Assembly: GCA_964639075.1 (NCBI GenBank)
Contig: CAZXCB010000002.1
Coordinates: 1 to 45,210, forward strand
DNA: 45,210 nt
Direction of reading: 5' to 3'
From: JAENVU01 sp964639075
Lineage (GTDB): Bacteria > Actinomycetota > Acidimicrobiia > IMCC26256 > JAENVU01
In this document: positions 1 through 8,172 of the stretch, piece by piece
How the letters are laid out: every line of letters begins with the position of its first letter
How positions within the stretch are numbered: the first letter of the stretch is position 1
Made by a program: the position numbers and the translations under genes
The notes under the pieces: model-generated
Databases searched by the model: none
What the model was told of the DNA's origin: nothing
The model's input: the letters and a program-made list of their open reading frames with translations, nothing else

Positions 1-1
1 G

Positions 2-973
2 AAGATCACCCAGTGGACGCGCTACGTCACCGTCGGGCTCGCGCTGCTCCAGTCCTCGGGTCTCGTGATCGCACTGCGTGACGGCAAGTCCGGCGTGCTC
101 GGCCAGATCGGATTCGAGGGCCGCAACATGATCCCGGACTTCACCGCGGGCAAGGCGGCGTTGATCGTCATGACCTGGGTCGCAGGCACCGCGCTCGTCA
201 TGTGGCTCGGCGAGCTCATCACCCAGCGCGGCGTCGGCAACGGGATGTCGATCATCATCTTCGCGTCGGTGGTGTCGCGCCTGCCCGCCCAGGGCGGCGC
301 GATCTTCGCCGAGGGCGGCATGTTCAAGGGCATGGTGATCGTCCTCATCGGGATCGCGATGATCGCGGCGATCGTCTACGTGGAATCCGGGCAACGGCGC
401 ATCCCGGTCCAGTTCGCGAAGCGAGTGGTCGGCCGGCGCATGTACGGCGGCCAGAGCACCTACATCCCGCTGAAGGTCAACCAGTCGGGTGTGATCCCGG
501 TGATCTTCGCCAGCTCGATCCTCGCATTCCCGGCGCTGATCGCGACCGCGACCAACTGGGGCTGGTTGTCGAACTTCGCCAGCAAGAACCTCGTGAGCGG
601 TAACAGCTGGATCTACATCGGCCTCTACGCGCTCATGATCCTGTTCTTCGCCTACTTCTACACGGCGATCGCGTTCAACCCGCAGCAGCAGGCGGACATC
701 ATCCGCAAGCAGGGCGGCTTCATCCCGGGCATCCGGCCGGGCCCGCCGACCGAGAAGTACCTCGCGAAGGTGCTGAACCGGATCACCCTGCCGGGCGCGA
801 TCTTCCTCATGTTCATCGCGCTCGCCCCGTTGCTCGTGTTCAAGTTCTGGGACATCAGCCAGTTCCCGTTCGGCGGGACGGCGCTGCTCATCACCGTGGG
901 CGTCGCGCTCGAGACGATGAAGCAGATCGACAGCCAGCTGATGATGCGCAACTACGAGGGCTTCCTGTCCTGA
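2..973 (+). CDS. secY: Preprotein translocase subunit SecY (3' part)
   Basis: The reading frame is open from base 2, so the true start lies upstream of the window; 323 codons plus stop are visible. SecY is the pore subunit of the Sec translocon in the cytoplasmic membrane. The sequence shows alternating hydrophobic helices and typical SecY segments: the GNGMSIIIFASVVSRLP region, QRRIPVQFAKR, the cytoplasmic loop with a VNQSGVIPVIFASS segment, PQQQADIIRKQGGFIPGIRPG, and the C-terminal helix ending SQLMMRNYEGFLS. The gene ends 7 nt before adk, the usual actinobacterial order. The truncation is only a window-edge effect. Confidence 0.97.
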   Translation, partial: KITQWTRYVTVGLALLQSSGLVIALRDGKSGVLGQIGFEGRNMIPDFTAGKAALIVMTWVAGTALVMWLGELITQRGVGNGMSIIIFASVVSRLPAQGGAIFAEGGMFKGMVIVLIGIAMIAAIVYVESGQRRIPVQFAKRVVGRRMYGGQSTYIPLKVNQSGVIPVIFASSILAFPALIATATNWGWLSNFASKNLVSGNSWIYIGLYALMILFFAYFYTAIAFNPQQQADIIRKQGGFIPGIRPGPPTEKYLAKVLNRITLPGAIFLMFIALAPLLVFKFWDISQFPFGGTALLITVGVALETMKQIDSQLMMRNYEGFLS

Positions 974-980
974 GGCCACG

Positions 981-1562
981 TTGAGCACCCGTCGAGGACC
1001 GCGCATCGTCCTGCTCGGCAAGCAGGGCTCAGGCAAGGGAACGCAAGGCGAGCGACTCGCGGCCAAGTTCGGGATGCAGCATCTCTCCACCGGCCAGCTC
1101 TTCCGCGACTCGGCCGACGCCGGGGTGCACGCCGGGCTCGAGGCGAAGGCGTTCATGGACCGCGGTGAGCTCGTCCCCGACGATCTCGTCGTCGCCGTCG
1201 TGGAGGAGCGGTTCCAGAACCCGCTCGAGGTGGAGCCGGGCTTCGTGCTCGACGGCTTCCCGAGGACCCGGCCGCAGGCGCTCGAGCTCGATCGGATCCT
1301 GGGTACGCGCCCGCTCGACGTCGTGATCGATCTCGACGTGCCGACCGAGGTGGCGGTCGAGCGCATGCGCTCCCGGGGCCGCGAGGACGACACCGAGGAG
1401 TCCATCCGGCGGCGCCTGTCGCTCTACGACACCGAGACGAAGCCGCTCGTGGACTTCTACCGCGAGCGCTCGCTGCTCGTGACGATCGACGGGCTCGGTT
1501 CCGAGGACGAGGTCGAGGCCGAGATGATCGCCGTCGTCGCGAGCCGCTTCGCTGCTTCGTGA
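981..1562 (+). CDS. adk: Adenylate kinase
   Basis: Catalyses ATP + AMP <=> 2 ADP in the cytoplasm. The 193-residue product has the P-loop GKQGSGKGTQ near the N-terminus, the AMP-binding segment beginning HLSTGQLFRD, the DGFPRTRPQA motif, and the arginine-rich RMRSRGREDD / ESIRRRL region. The LID is short and lacks a zinc-binding Cys cluster, as in the short actinobacterial form. The start is TTG at 981, 7 nt after the secY stop; no ATG or GTG lies upstream in frame that would preserve the N-terminus. It overlaps map by 4 nt (GTGA), implying translational coupling. Confidence 0.96.
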   Translation: MSTRRGPRIVLLGKQGSGKGTQGERLAAKFGMQHLSTGQLFRDSADAGVHAGLEAKAFMDRGELVPDDLVVAVVEERFQNPLEVEPGFVLDGFPRTRPQALELDRILGTRPLDVVIDLDVPTEVAVERMRSRGREDDTEESIRRRLSLYDTETKPLVDFYRERSLLVTIDGLGSEDEVEAEMIAVVASRFAAS

Positions 1563-2308
1563 CCCTGCGGAAGTCGCGCTCCCAGATCGCGATCATGCGC
1601 CGCGCCGGCCGCGTGGTGGCCGAGATGCACAGCGCCTGCGCAGCCGCGGTCCGGCCGGGCGTCACCACCGCGGAGATCGACCGCGTCGCTCGCGAGGTGC
1701 TGGCGCGGCGGGGCGCCCGATCGAACTTCCTCGGCTACCACGGGTTCCCCGCCGTGATCTGCACGTCGCCCAACGAGGTGGTGGTCCACGGAATCCCGGG
1801 CGACGTCGTGCTGCGCGAGGGCGACATCGTGTCGCTCGACTGCGGGGCGATCATCGACGGGTGGCACGCCGACGCCGCGATCACCGTGGGGGTCGGCTCG
1901 ATCGACGACGAATCCGCGCGGCTGATCGCCGTGGCGGAGGCGTCACTCGACGCCGCGATCGCGAGCTTGCGCGACGCCCGCACGATCTCGGACGTCGGGG
2001 GTGCGGTGGAGGAGCACGCCTCCGCCGCGGGCTACTCCATCGTGCGTGAGTACGTCGGTCACGGCATCGGCACCGCGATGCACGAAGCGCCCGAGATCCC
2101 GAACTACCGCACCGGCAAGGGTCGCCGTACCCGCGTCGCCGCGGGCATGGTCCTCGCGATCGAGCCGATGATCACGGCCGGGAGTGCGGAGACGGCGGTG
2201 CTCGAGGACGACTGGACGGTCGTGACCGTCGACGGGACCCGGGCCGCCCACGTGGAGCACACGGTGGCCGTCACCGACGACGGCCCGGAGGTGCTGACGC
2301 TCCCGTAG
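1559..2308 (+). CDS. map: Type I methionine aminopeptidase
   Basis: Removes the initiator methionine from nascent proteins. The 249-residue product starts at a GTG overlapping the adk stop. It carries the pita-bread fold signature: a His in the VVHGIPGD segment, the metal-binding Asp residues in SLDCGAIIDGWHADAAIT, a His in the VGHGIGTAMHEAP stretch, a Glu in VLAIEPMI and a Glu in HVEHTVAVT. There is no N-terminal zinc-finger or SH3-binding extension, so it is the short bacterial form. In many actinobacteria infA follows map; here the next gene is convergent and belongs to the polysaccharide locus. Confidence 0.96.
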   Translation: MTLRKSRSQIAIMRRAGRVVAEMHSACAAAVRPGVTTAEIDRVAREVLARRGARSNFLGYHGFPAVICTSPNEVVVHGIPGDVVLREGDIVSLDCGAIIDGWHADAAITVGVGSIDDESARLIAVAEASLDAAIASLRDARTISDVGGAVEEHASAAGYSIVREYVGHGIGTAMHEAPEIPNYRTGKGRRTRVAAGMVLAIEPMITAGSAETAVLEDDWTVVTVDGTRAAHVEHTVAVTDDGPEVLTLP

Positions 2309-2326
2309 GCGCGGCGCGCCCGGAGC

Positions 2327-4237
2327 TCAGAGCTGGACCGGGTCCGGGTCGAGCTCGGCCTCGGCCTCGGCCACGAGGTCGATGTGGCCGTTGACCGACA
2401 GGGGCGTCGCGACCCGCCGATCGATGTCGGTGACGAGCCGGACGAGGATCTCCACGACCTCGGGATGGCTGCCCGTGGGGTCGAGGTCGCGGACGCAGTC
2501 CGGCTCGAGCGAAGGCACGTCGACGAATCGGATGAGATCGTGGGCGCTGCGAGTCGGTGTCTCGTCGGAGCAGAAGAGGTCTTCGTGGAGCTTCTCGCCG
2601 GGACGGAGGCCGGTGAACTCGATCGGGACGTCCGCGCCGCGTGCCGCCGCGAGCTGGCGGGCGACGTCGTAGATCCGCACCGGCTCGCCCATGTCGAGGA
2701 CCATCGCGTGGCCGTCGCTGCCGATGGCGCCCGCCTGGATGACGAGCTGCACGGCCTCCTCGATGGTCATGAAGTAGCGGGTGACGTCGGGGTGGGTGAC
2801 GGTGAGCGGTCCGCCGCGGTCGAGTTGGGCGCGGAACGCGGTGAGCACGGACCCGCGACTGCCGAGCACGTTGCCGAAGCGGACGCTCAGGTACCGGCCG
2901 GGGTAGCGCTGCCCGAACGACGAGGTGAGCGCCTCGGCGATGCGCTTCGAGTAGCCGAGCACGCTCGCGGCGTTGGCGGCCTTGTCGGTGGAGATGTTGA
3001 CGAAGTGCGACACGCCCGCGCTCGCGGCCGCGTCGAGCACCGACAGCGAGCCCCAGACGTTGCTCTTCAGGGCTTCGGACGGGTGCGCCTGCAGCAGGGG
3101 GAGGTGCTTGAGCGCCGCGGCGTGGAAGACGACGTCGGGCTGGATCTCGGCGAACAGTCGGGCGACGCGCGCGCGGTCGCGGATGTCGAGCAGCACGAGC
3201 GAGTCGGAGTCGAGGAGAGCCCGGCCCTCGAGGGTGAGCTGCACCCCGTGGAGGCCCGACTCGTCGCGGTCGATCATCACGAGCTTGCCGGGCGAGAACG
3301 CCGACAGCTGGCGGCACAGCTCCGAGCCGATCGAGCCGCCCGCACCCGTGACCACGACGGTCTTGCCGCGGACGTAGTCAGACACGCTCTGGAGGTCGGT
3401 CTCGACCTTGTGGCGGCCGAGGAGGTCGGCCTCGGTCGGCTCGCGGAGGTCACCGACGTGGACCTCGCCGCCGAGGAGCTCGCGTACGGACGGGACGACC
3501 TTCACGTCGAGGCCAGCGCCCCGTGCCTCGCGGGTGAGCTCGCGGACGAGCGCGCCGTCGCCGGTGGGAACGGCCATGATGAGGACCTTGGCGCCGAAGC
3601 GGTTCGCGACCGCGGCGATGTCGCGCCGGTCACCGAGGACGCGGACGCCGCGGATCGTGAGGTTGCGCTTGCGCGGGTCGTCGTCGAGCAGCGCGACCGG
3701 GACGTAGGGGCTGTCCGAGTCGAAGAGCATGGCGCGGATGGTCCGCTCGCCGCCGTCGCCGGCACCGAAGATGATCGCCCGGTCGCGATCGAGGGCGAGC
3801 GCGCGCCGGCGCTGCTCGAGGAGGCCACGCGCGAGGTAGCGGGCGCCCCCCATCCCGACGAACGCGATGATGCCGGCACCGATCACCGCGCTCAACGGCG
3901 CCGGACGGTCCGGGAAGAGGACGTCGATGATGGCGAGCGCGAGCGTCGTGATGACCGTCGAACGTGCGAGCGCGGCGACCTCTTCGAAGGAGCCGTTGAC
4001 CCACCAGCCGCGGTAGAGGCCGGTCCACCACCCGGTGAGGCACTGCAGGAGGATCGCGAAGGGGAAGAGGGCCGCCAGGGTGAACGAGTTCATCCGGCTC
4101 GGGTCGAAGTCCAGCCGCAGCAGCGACGCGAGGTAGAGCGCGCCGATCCAGATGAGGCAGTCCGCGCTCACCCGGGCGAGTCGTTTGCTGGTCCGCAGCT
4201 TCTCCACCGGGGCTCGCAGCACTCCCGAGACGGACAT
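2327..4237 (-). CDS. Membrane-anchored nucleotide-sugar 4,6-dehydratase (WbpM/PglF/CapD family)
   Basis: A 636-residue protein of the long polysaccharide-biosynthesis dehydratase family, which typically converts UDP-GlcNAc to the 4-keto-6-deoxy sugar, the first step to bacillosamine- or FucNAc-type sugars. The N-terminal ~130 residues contain about four hydrophobic helices. A first Rossmann motif lies at residues 154-165 (IIFGAGDGGERT) and a second, catalytic one at 294-305 (VVVTGAGGSIGS). The catalytic STDK is at 416-419. The position that is Tyr in short FlaA1 enzymes and Met in WbpM-type enzymes appears to be Leu (SVLGYSKR). The ATG start at 4237 gives a complete N-terminus. It is transcribed toward map, with an 18-nt gap between the two stops. 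Confidence 0.9.
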   Translation of the reverse strand: MSVSGVLRAPVEKLRTSKRLARVSADCLIWIGALYLASLLRLDFDPSRMNSFTLAALFPFAILLQCLTGWWTGLYRGWWVNGSFEEVAALARSTVITTLALAIIDVLFPDRPAPLSAVIGAGIIAFVGMGGARYLARGLLEQRRRALALDRDRAIIFGAGDGGERTIRAMLFDSDSPYVPVALLDDDPRKRNLTIRGVRVLGDRRDIAAVANRFGAKVLIMAVPTGDGALVRELTREARGAGLDVKVVPSVRELLGGEVHVGDLREPTEADLLGRHKVETDLQSVSDYVRGKTVVVTGAGGSIGSELCRQLSAFSPGKLVMIDRDESGLHGVQLTLEGRALLDSDSLVLLDIRDRARVARLFAEIQPDVVFHAAALKHLPLLQAHPSEALKSNVWGSLSVLDAAASAGVSHFVNISTDKAANAASVLGYSKRIAEALTSSFGQRYPGRYLSVRFGNVLGSRGSVLTAFRAQLDRGGPLTVTHPDVTRYFMTIEEAVQLVIQAGAIGSDGHAMVLDMGEPVRIYDVARQLAAARGADVPIEFTGLRPGEKLHEDLFCSDETPTRSAHDLIRFVDVPSLEPDCVRDLDPTGSHPEVVEILVRLVTDIDRRVATPLSVNGHIDLVAEAEAELDPDPVQL

Positions 4238-4471
4238 CAGTCGCCGCTCCCGGTGTCACGAAGGCCCGTGTACGCTCGTCCCGCTTCGTGCACCGGCCCC
4301 CCAGCCGCCCGACAGCCGTGATCCTGAACCCGAACGCCCAGGTGTCACGTGAGGCGTCATTCTGGACGCCCGCAGTGGCAGAACGCAAGAGGAACTTTCA
4401 CAGAACGTGGCCAGAATTGGGGATTTCCGAGGTCATGTGGGTCCTTCGGCCCCCGGCCGGCAGGGACGTGG
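4238..4471. promoter_or_regulatory. Divergent intergenic region between the dehydratase and a membrane protein
   Basis: This 234-bp non-coding stretch separates two divergent genes and is less GC-rich than its surroundings, especially 4380-4440. A TACGCT box at 4270-4275 could be a plus-strand -10 element. I could not identify a convincing -35 element or any operator. It must hold the start signals for at least the plus-strand gene at 4472. Confidence 0.35.
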
Positions 4472-5527
4472 ATGAACCAGATCTCGACCCTCGTCGACTT
4501 CCCACAATTCCAGAGCGGTTGGTGGGCGGGCGTCGTGCTGCTGCCCGTCGTCGTGGCGATCGGCTGGTCGTCCACGAGCCGTCGCCGCGGCCGTCGGTCA
4601 CCGTGGGGTCTGATGGGTCCCGCGTGGGTCGTCGCCTCGTTGGCGGCACTGGACGGGTGGTTCGGCGCCTGGATCGTGCCGGTGCCGGGGCGGATGGTGT
4701 GGGGGCTGATCGTGGTGGCCCTCGCGGCGGAACTCACGTCGCGGACGCCGAACCCCAAGATCCTGGGTCCGCTCATCGCGTTCCCCGGGGCGATCCTCGT
4801 CGCGGGCACGGTCGACCCGACGACGGCGTACCTGTTCGGCGAGCGGCCACCGGACTGGGTCCCGGTGCTCGTGTTCGTGGTGGTGACCTTCGGCGGACCG
4901 CTCGCCGCCGACCTCGACCGGCGGGGCGCGCGACTCGGGGTCGGGCCGGTGATGTGGGCGATCACCGTGGTGGGCGTCTACCTCACCGTCCCGGACACCG
5001 AGCTGATCCGTCCGCTCGTCGGCGCCGCGCTCCCGCTCGCGCTCACCGGCCTCCCGCTGCGCGCCGCGCGCATCGGGCCCGGCGGCGCGGCCGCGGGGGT
5101 GGGGTTGCTCATGTGGGTCGGCGCGGTCGAGGGCTACGGACGGCCGGGTTCGATCATCGGCGCCGCGGGCGCCTTCGGGCTGTTCCTCGTGGAGCCCGTC
5201 GGTCGCCTGGTGCTGCGGCGCAGGGTCGTGCCCTGGTCGCGCGTGCTCTCGGCCCGGCGGTTCCTGTTCGCGTTCCTCGGCGCGCATCTCGCGGTCGTGC
5301 TGTACGAGACGCGCATCGCCGGGTTCGTGGACACGGGCGGCCCCGCGTTCGCGCTCGCGCTCGTCGGAGCGGTCGTGGGTGGTGCGCTCGGCGGCCTGCT
5401 CGGCTTGTCGAAGCGGGTGCGCCCCACCCGCACATGGTTCGGACCGCGTTCGACGCGTTCGAGCTCGCGTCGGGCACACCCGTCGAGCACGCCGAACGGT
5501 GGCGCCGGGTCTACGCCGCGGTCGTGA
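4472..5527 (+). CDS. Multispanning membrane protein of unknown function
   Basis: 351 residues, not recognised. From residue 17 to about 310 the sequence alternates long hydrophobic stretches (about nine or ten predicted helices) with short Arg-rich loops. Examples of hydrophobic blocks are WWAGVVLLPVVVAIGW near the N-terminus and a Gly/Ala-rich last helix ALVGAVVGGALGGLLGL. The final ~40 residues are basic, Ser/Arg-rich and low in complexity, and the last 17 bp overlap the convergent PNPT gene. The ATG at 4472 was chosen over an earlier in-frame ATG at 4349 because the intervening translation looks non-coding. It lacks the size and pattern of a Wzx flippase or Wzy polymerase, but a role in polysaccharide assembly is plausible from context. 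Confidence 0.75.
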   Translation: MNQISTLVDFPQFQSGWWAGVVLLPVVVAIGWSSTSRRRGRRSPWGLMGPAWVVASLAALDGWFGAWIVPVPGRMVWGLIVVALAAELTSRTPNPKILGPLIAFPGAILVAGTVDPTTAYLFGERPPDWVPVLVFVVVTFGGPLAADLDRRGARLGVGPVMWAITVVGVYLTVPDTELIRPLVGAALPLALTGLPLRAARIGPGGAAAGVGLLMWVGAVEGYGRPGSIIGAAGAFGLFLVEPVGRLVLRRRVVPWSRVLSARRFLFAFLGAHLAVVLYETRIAGFVDTGGPAFALALVGAVVGGALGGLLGLSKRVRPTRTWFGPRSTRSSSRRAHPSSTPNGGAGSTPRS

Positions 5528-6449
5528 GGAAGCCCGCGCGGGCGGCGGCGAGGGCCACCGCGAGCGCGGTGACGACGGTGATGCCGAGCGACGCGGCCGG
5601 GGCCGCGCTCGCGGCGGCGATGCCGAGGCCGGTGAGCGCGATCTGCGCCCCGACGCCGGCGAGCGTCGAGCCCCCCACCGTCATCCCGCGATCGACGAGC
5701 TGGTCGTACAGGTGGCTGCGGTCACCCGCGAGCAGCGGGCGGCGGGCACGGGCCCGTCGCACGATCGCGATCGCCGTGTCCGCGACGGGGACGCCGACGA
5801 GGAGCGGTACCGCCCACCACGTCGACCAGGTCGTGTCGGCGTGCGCGGTGAGCCCGGGGAGGAGCGCGATCGTCGTTCCCAGGAAGTACGCACCGGCGTC
5901 ACCGAGGTAGATGCGCGCCGGCGGCCGGTTGAACACGAGGAAGCCGGCGAGCGCGCCCGCGAGCGCGAGACCGATCGGGCGGGCGGGACCGCCGAGCACG
6001 GCGAACCCGAGCGCGATCACGGTGCCGACGCCCGCGGCCAGCCCGTCCTGGCCGTCGAGCAGGTTCACGGCGTTGAGGAGGCCGAGCACCAGGAGCGCGG
6101 TCGCGACCCGAGCGAGCACCGGACCGCCGGTGCCGAGCGCCGCGACGCCGGCGATGACGAGCTCGGTCGCGATCCGGGGTGCGACGGGGAGGGGGCGGAG
6201 GTCGTCGACGAGACCGAGGCCGAGCGCGAGCCCGGCCGGGATCAGGACCCAGGCCCGGTCCGCGAGCAGCGGTCCGATCAGCGCGGCCAGGAAGACCGCG
6301 ACGCCGCCGAGGTAGGCGATCGGGACCTGCTGGGTCTTGAGGTCGCCCGGGCGGTCGACGATCGCGAACCGCAGGGCGACCCGGCGGGCGGCGGGCGTGA
6401 GGACGAGGGCGCCGCCGAGGCCGACGGCGAGCGCTACGAGGCTCTCCAC
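5511..6449 (-). CDS. Undecaprenyl-phosphate sugar-1-phosphate transferase (WecA/MraY-like, PNPT family)
   Basis: Polytopic membrane enzyme of 312 residues that would transfer GlcNAc-1-P or a related sugar phosphate from UDP to the polyprenyl-phosphate carrier, the initiating step of glycan synthesis. Family motifs seen are DRPGDLKTQQVP and the following YLGG (residues 32-49), VDDLRPL with the Mg-binding DD (81-87), NAVNLLDGQDGLAAG (126-140) and IYLGDAGAYFLG (180-191). It is the last gene of the minus-strand run starting at 13203 and overlaps the upstream GNAT gene by 16 nt and the convergent membrane-protein gene by 17 nt. It is shorter than MraY and lacks MraY-specific loops, so a WecA/TagO-like role is preferred. 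The exact sugar is unknown. Confidence 0.88.
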   Translation of the reverse strand: MESLVALAVGLGGALVLTPAARRVALRFAIVDRPGDLKTQQVPIAYLGGVAVFLAALIGPLLADRAWVLIPAGLALGLGLVDDLRPLPVAPRIATELVIAGVAALGTGGPVLARVATALLVLGLLNAVNLLDGQDGLAAGVGTVIALGFAVLGGPARPIGLALAGALAGFLVFNRPPARIYLGDAGAYFLGTTIALLPGLTAHADTTWSTWWAVPLLVGVPVADTAIAIVRRARARRPLLAGDRSHLYDQLVDRGMTVGGSTLAGVGAQIALTGLGIAAASAAPAASLGITVVTALAVALAAARAGFLTTAA

Positions 6450-7015
6450 ACCAGCACCTCGGACGCGCGGCCCGCGTGGACCTCGACGGTCGTGGCCCGC
6501 GTGAAGTCGGCGGCGCGGTACATCGCGAGCGCGGTCGCGTTGTCCGCCGTGGTGACGACCTTCGCCGTCTCGACGCCACGCGTGTGGAACTCGGCCGTCG
6601 CGGCGCGCACGAGATCGCGACCGATGCCCCGCCCACCCCAGGCGGTGTCGACGGCGACGGCGAGGATCTCGGCGTCGGGCAGGTCACCGGTCGCGGCCGG
6701 ATAGCGCAGGGTCTCGAGCACGCGTGGCAGCGCGCGGAGCAGCTTCGGCGCGGCGAGCACGCCCGCGACGACGCCGTCGCGGAGCATGAACTCGCGATAG
6801 AGGGCACCGAGGTCGGGGACGCCCGCCACGAACCCCTGCACGGTGGCGTCGGCCGCGGCGACGAGCACGAAGCTGCCGTCGGACCGGAGCACCCGCCGGT
6901 AGAGCCGCCGCAGGAAGCCCGGACCCAGGCTCGAGAGGAAGCCCTCGGCGATGCGCTCCGCGTGCAGGCGCGCGATCACGGGCAGGTCGGCATCCGTCGC
7001 GGGCCGGATGATCAT
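6434..7015 (-). CDS. GNAT family N-acetyltransferase
   Basis: 193 residues with a GNAT fold: an N-terminal IIRPATDADLPVIARLHAE segment, the acetyl-CoA-binding loop WGGRGIGRDLV (motif A, [RQ]xxGxG) around residue 130, and a C-terminal NATALAMYRAADF segment typical of motif B. It probably acetylates an amino-sugar precursor, or another small substrate, of the polysaccharide pathway. That is inferred from context only. The ATG start overlaps the upstream glycosyltransferase stop by 4 nt (ATGA) and its end overlaps the PNPT gene by 16 nt, so it is translationally coupled on both sides. Confidence 0.88.
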   Translation of the reverse strand: MIIRPATDADLPVIARLHAERIAEGFLSSLGPGFLRRLYRRVLRSDGSFVLVAAADATVQGFVAGVPDLGALYREFMLRDGVVAGVLAAPKLLRALPRVLETLRYPAATGDLPDAEILAVAVDTAWGGRGIGRDLVRAATAEFHTRGVETAKVVTTADNATALAMYRAADFTRATTVEVHAGRASEVLVWRAS

Positions 7016-8172
7016 CGTCTTGCCGTCCGGGACCGGAGCCGTTCGTAGGTGGCCAACGTGGTGTCGACGACGCGGCGGTCGTCGAACTCGGTGCGCGCCT
7101 TCGCCAGCGCGCCGACGGCGAATCGAGCGCGGGTCTCGGGGTCGTCGGCGATCCGCGCGAGCGCGCGGGCGAGCGCAGACGGGTCGCGGACCGGAACCAG
7201 GAGCCCGGTCTGGTCGGACTCGACGACCTGCCGACAGCCTCGGATGTCGGTGGCGACCACGGGCAGGCCGCTGGCGGCGGCCTCCATCGCCGACCGTGGG
7301 AATCCCTCACGGTGCGACGCGAGGACGTAGACGTCCATGGCGTCGTAGAGCTCCTCGACGTCGTCGCGCAGGCCGAGGAACGTGATGTCGGCGTCGGCCT
7401 CGACCGCGGCGATGTCGGCCGGGCCGAGCTGGTCGGACTTCGCGTCGTCGAGACCCCCGACGACGACGAAGCGGATCCGGGGCGTGTGACCACGCAGCGT
7501 GCGTGCCGCGTCGAACAGCTCGCGGTAGCCCTTCTCCCAGACGAGCCGGCCCACCGCGCCGACCACGACGTCGTCCGGCCCGGCGCCCCACTCGCGGCGG
7601 AGCTCGGTCCGCCGGGTCGCGTCGATGCGGTCCGGACGGAAGCGCGCGAGGTCCACTCCGTTGCCCAACACCCGGAGCTTGTGCTCGGGTACGTGCAGGC
7701 GACGCAGGGTCGGGAGGTCCTCGGGGTTCTGGAGCAGCTCGGCATCCGAGACCGAGGCGGCGAGCCGCTCCAGCGCGTAGACGACCGCCCGCTTGGTGGG
7801 CGGGTCGTCCGGGGTGGCGTAGAGGCCGTGCACCGTGTTCACGATGACGGGCACGTGCGCGGCGCGCGCGGCGAGCCGGCCGTACACCCCCGGCTTGGGG
7901 TTGTGCGTGTGCACGATGCCGGGTCGGAGGTCGCGGAAGAGTCGCCAGAGCTCGGTGAAGGCCGCGACGTCGTGGTGCGGGGCCATCGACCGCGTGGCAT
8001 GGACGAGTGGCAGGTGCCGCACGCCGCGCGCCTCGATGGCCTCGACGTAGCGGCCCGGTGCGGACGCGCCGTAGACCTCGTAGCCCGCCGCGACGAACGC
8101 GCTCAGCTGGGGTCCGAGGAGCAGCTCCAGGCTCATGTCCGTCGTGGTGACGTGGACGAGCCGAATCGTCAT
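7012..8172 (-). CDS. GT4-like (GT-B fold) glycosyltransferase
   Basis: A 386-residue cytoplasmic, retaining-type glycosyltransferase. The N-terminal half has the GT-B acceptor-domain pattern including the HTHNPKPGVYGRLAAR segment found in polysaccharide GT4 enzymes. The C-terminal half begins VVGAVGRLVWEKGYREL and contains the E-x7-E nucleotide-sugar motif in REGFPRSAMEAAASGLPVVATD (split here: REGFPRSAMEAA, then ASGLPVVATD). It adds a hexose or deoxyhexose to the lipid-linked oligosaccharide; donor and acceptor cannot be read from sequence. It overlaps its neighbours by 4 nt on each side within the minus-strand operon. Confidence 0.92.
   Translation of the reverse strand: MTIRLVHVTTTDMSLELLLGPQLSAFVAAGYEVYGASAPGRYVEAIEARGVRHLPLVHATRSMAPHHDVAAFTELWRLFRDLRPGIVHTHNPKPGVYGRLAARAAHVPVIVNTVHGLYATPDDPPTKRAVVYALERLAASVSDAELLQNPEDLPTLRRLHVPEHKLRVLGNGVDLARFRPDRIDATRRTELRREWGAGPDDVVVGAVGRLVWEKGYRELFDAARTLRGHTPRIRFVVVGGLDDAKSDQLGPADIAAVEADADITFLGLRDDVEELYDAMDVYVLASHREGFPRSAMEAAASGLPVVATDIRGCRQVVESDQTGLLVPVRDPSALARALARIADDPETRARFAVGALAKARTEFDDRRVVDTTLATYERLRSRTARR

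Noticed and set aside
2384..4321. Long plus-strand open frame opposite the dehydratase gene
   Set aside because: It is an antisense shadow of a gene with firm family motifs, and its translation is a charged, motif-free sequence; such frames are expected at this GC content.
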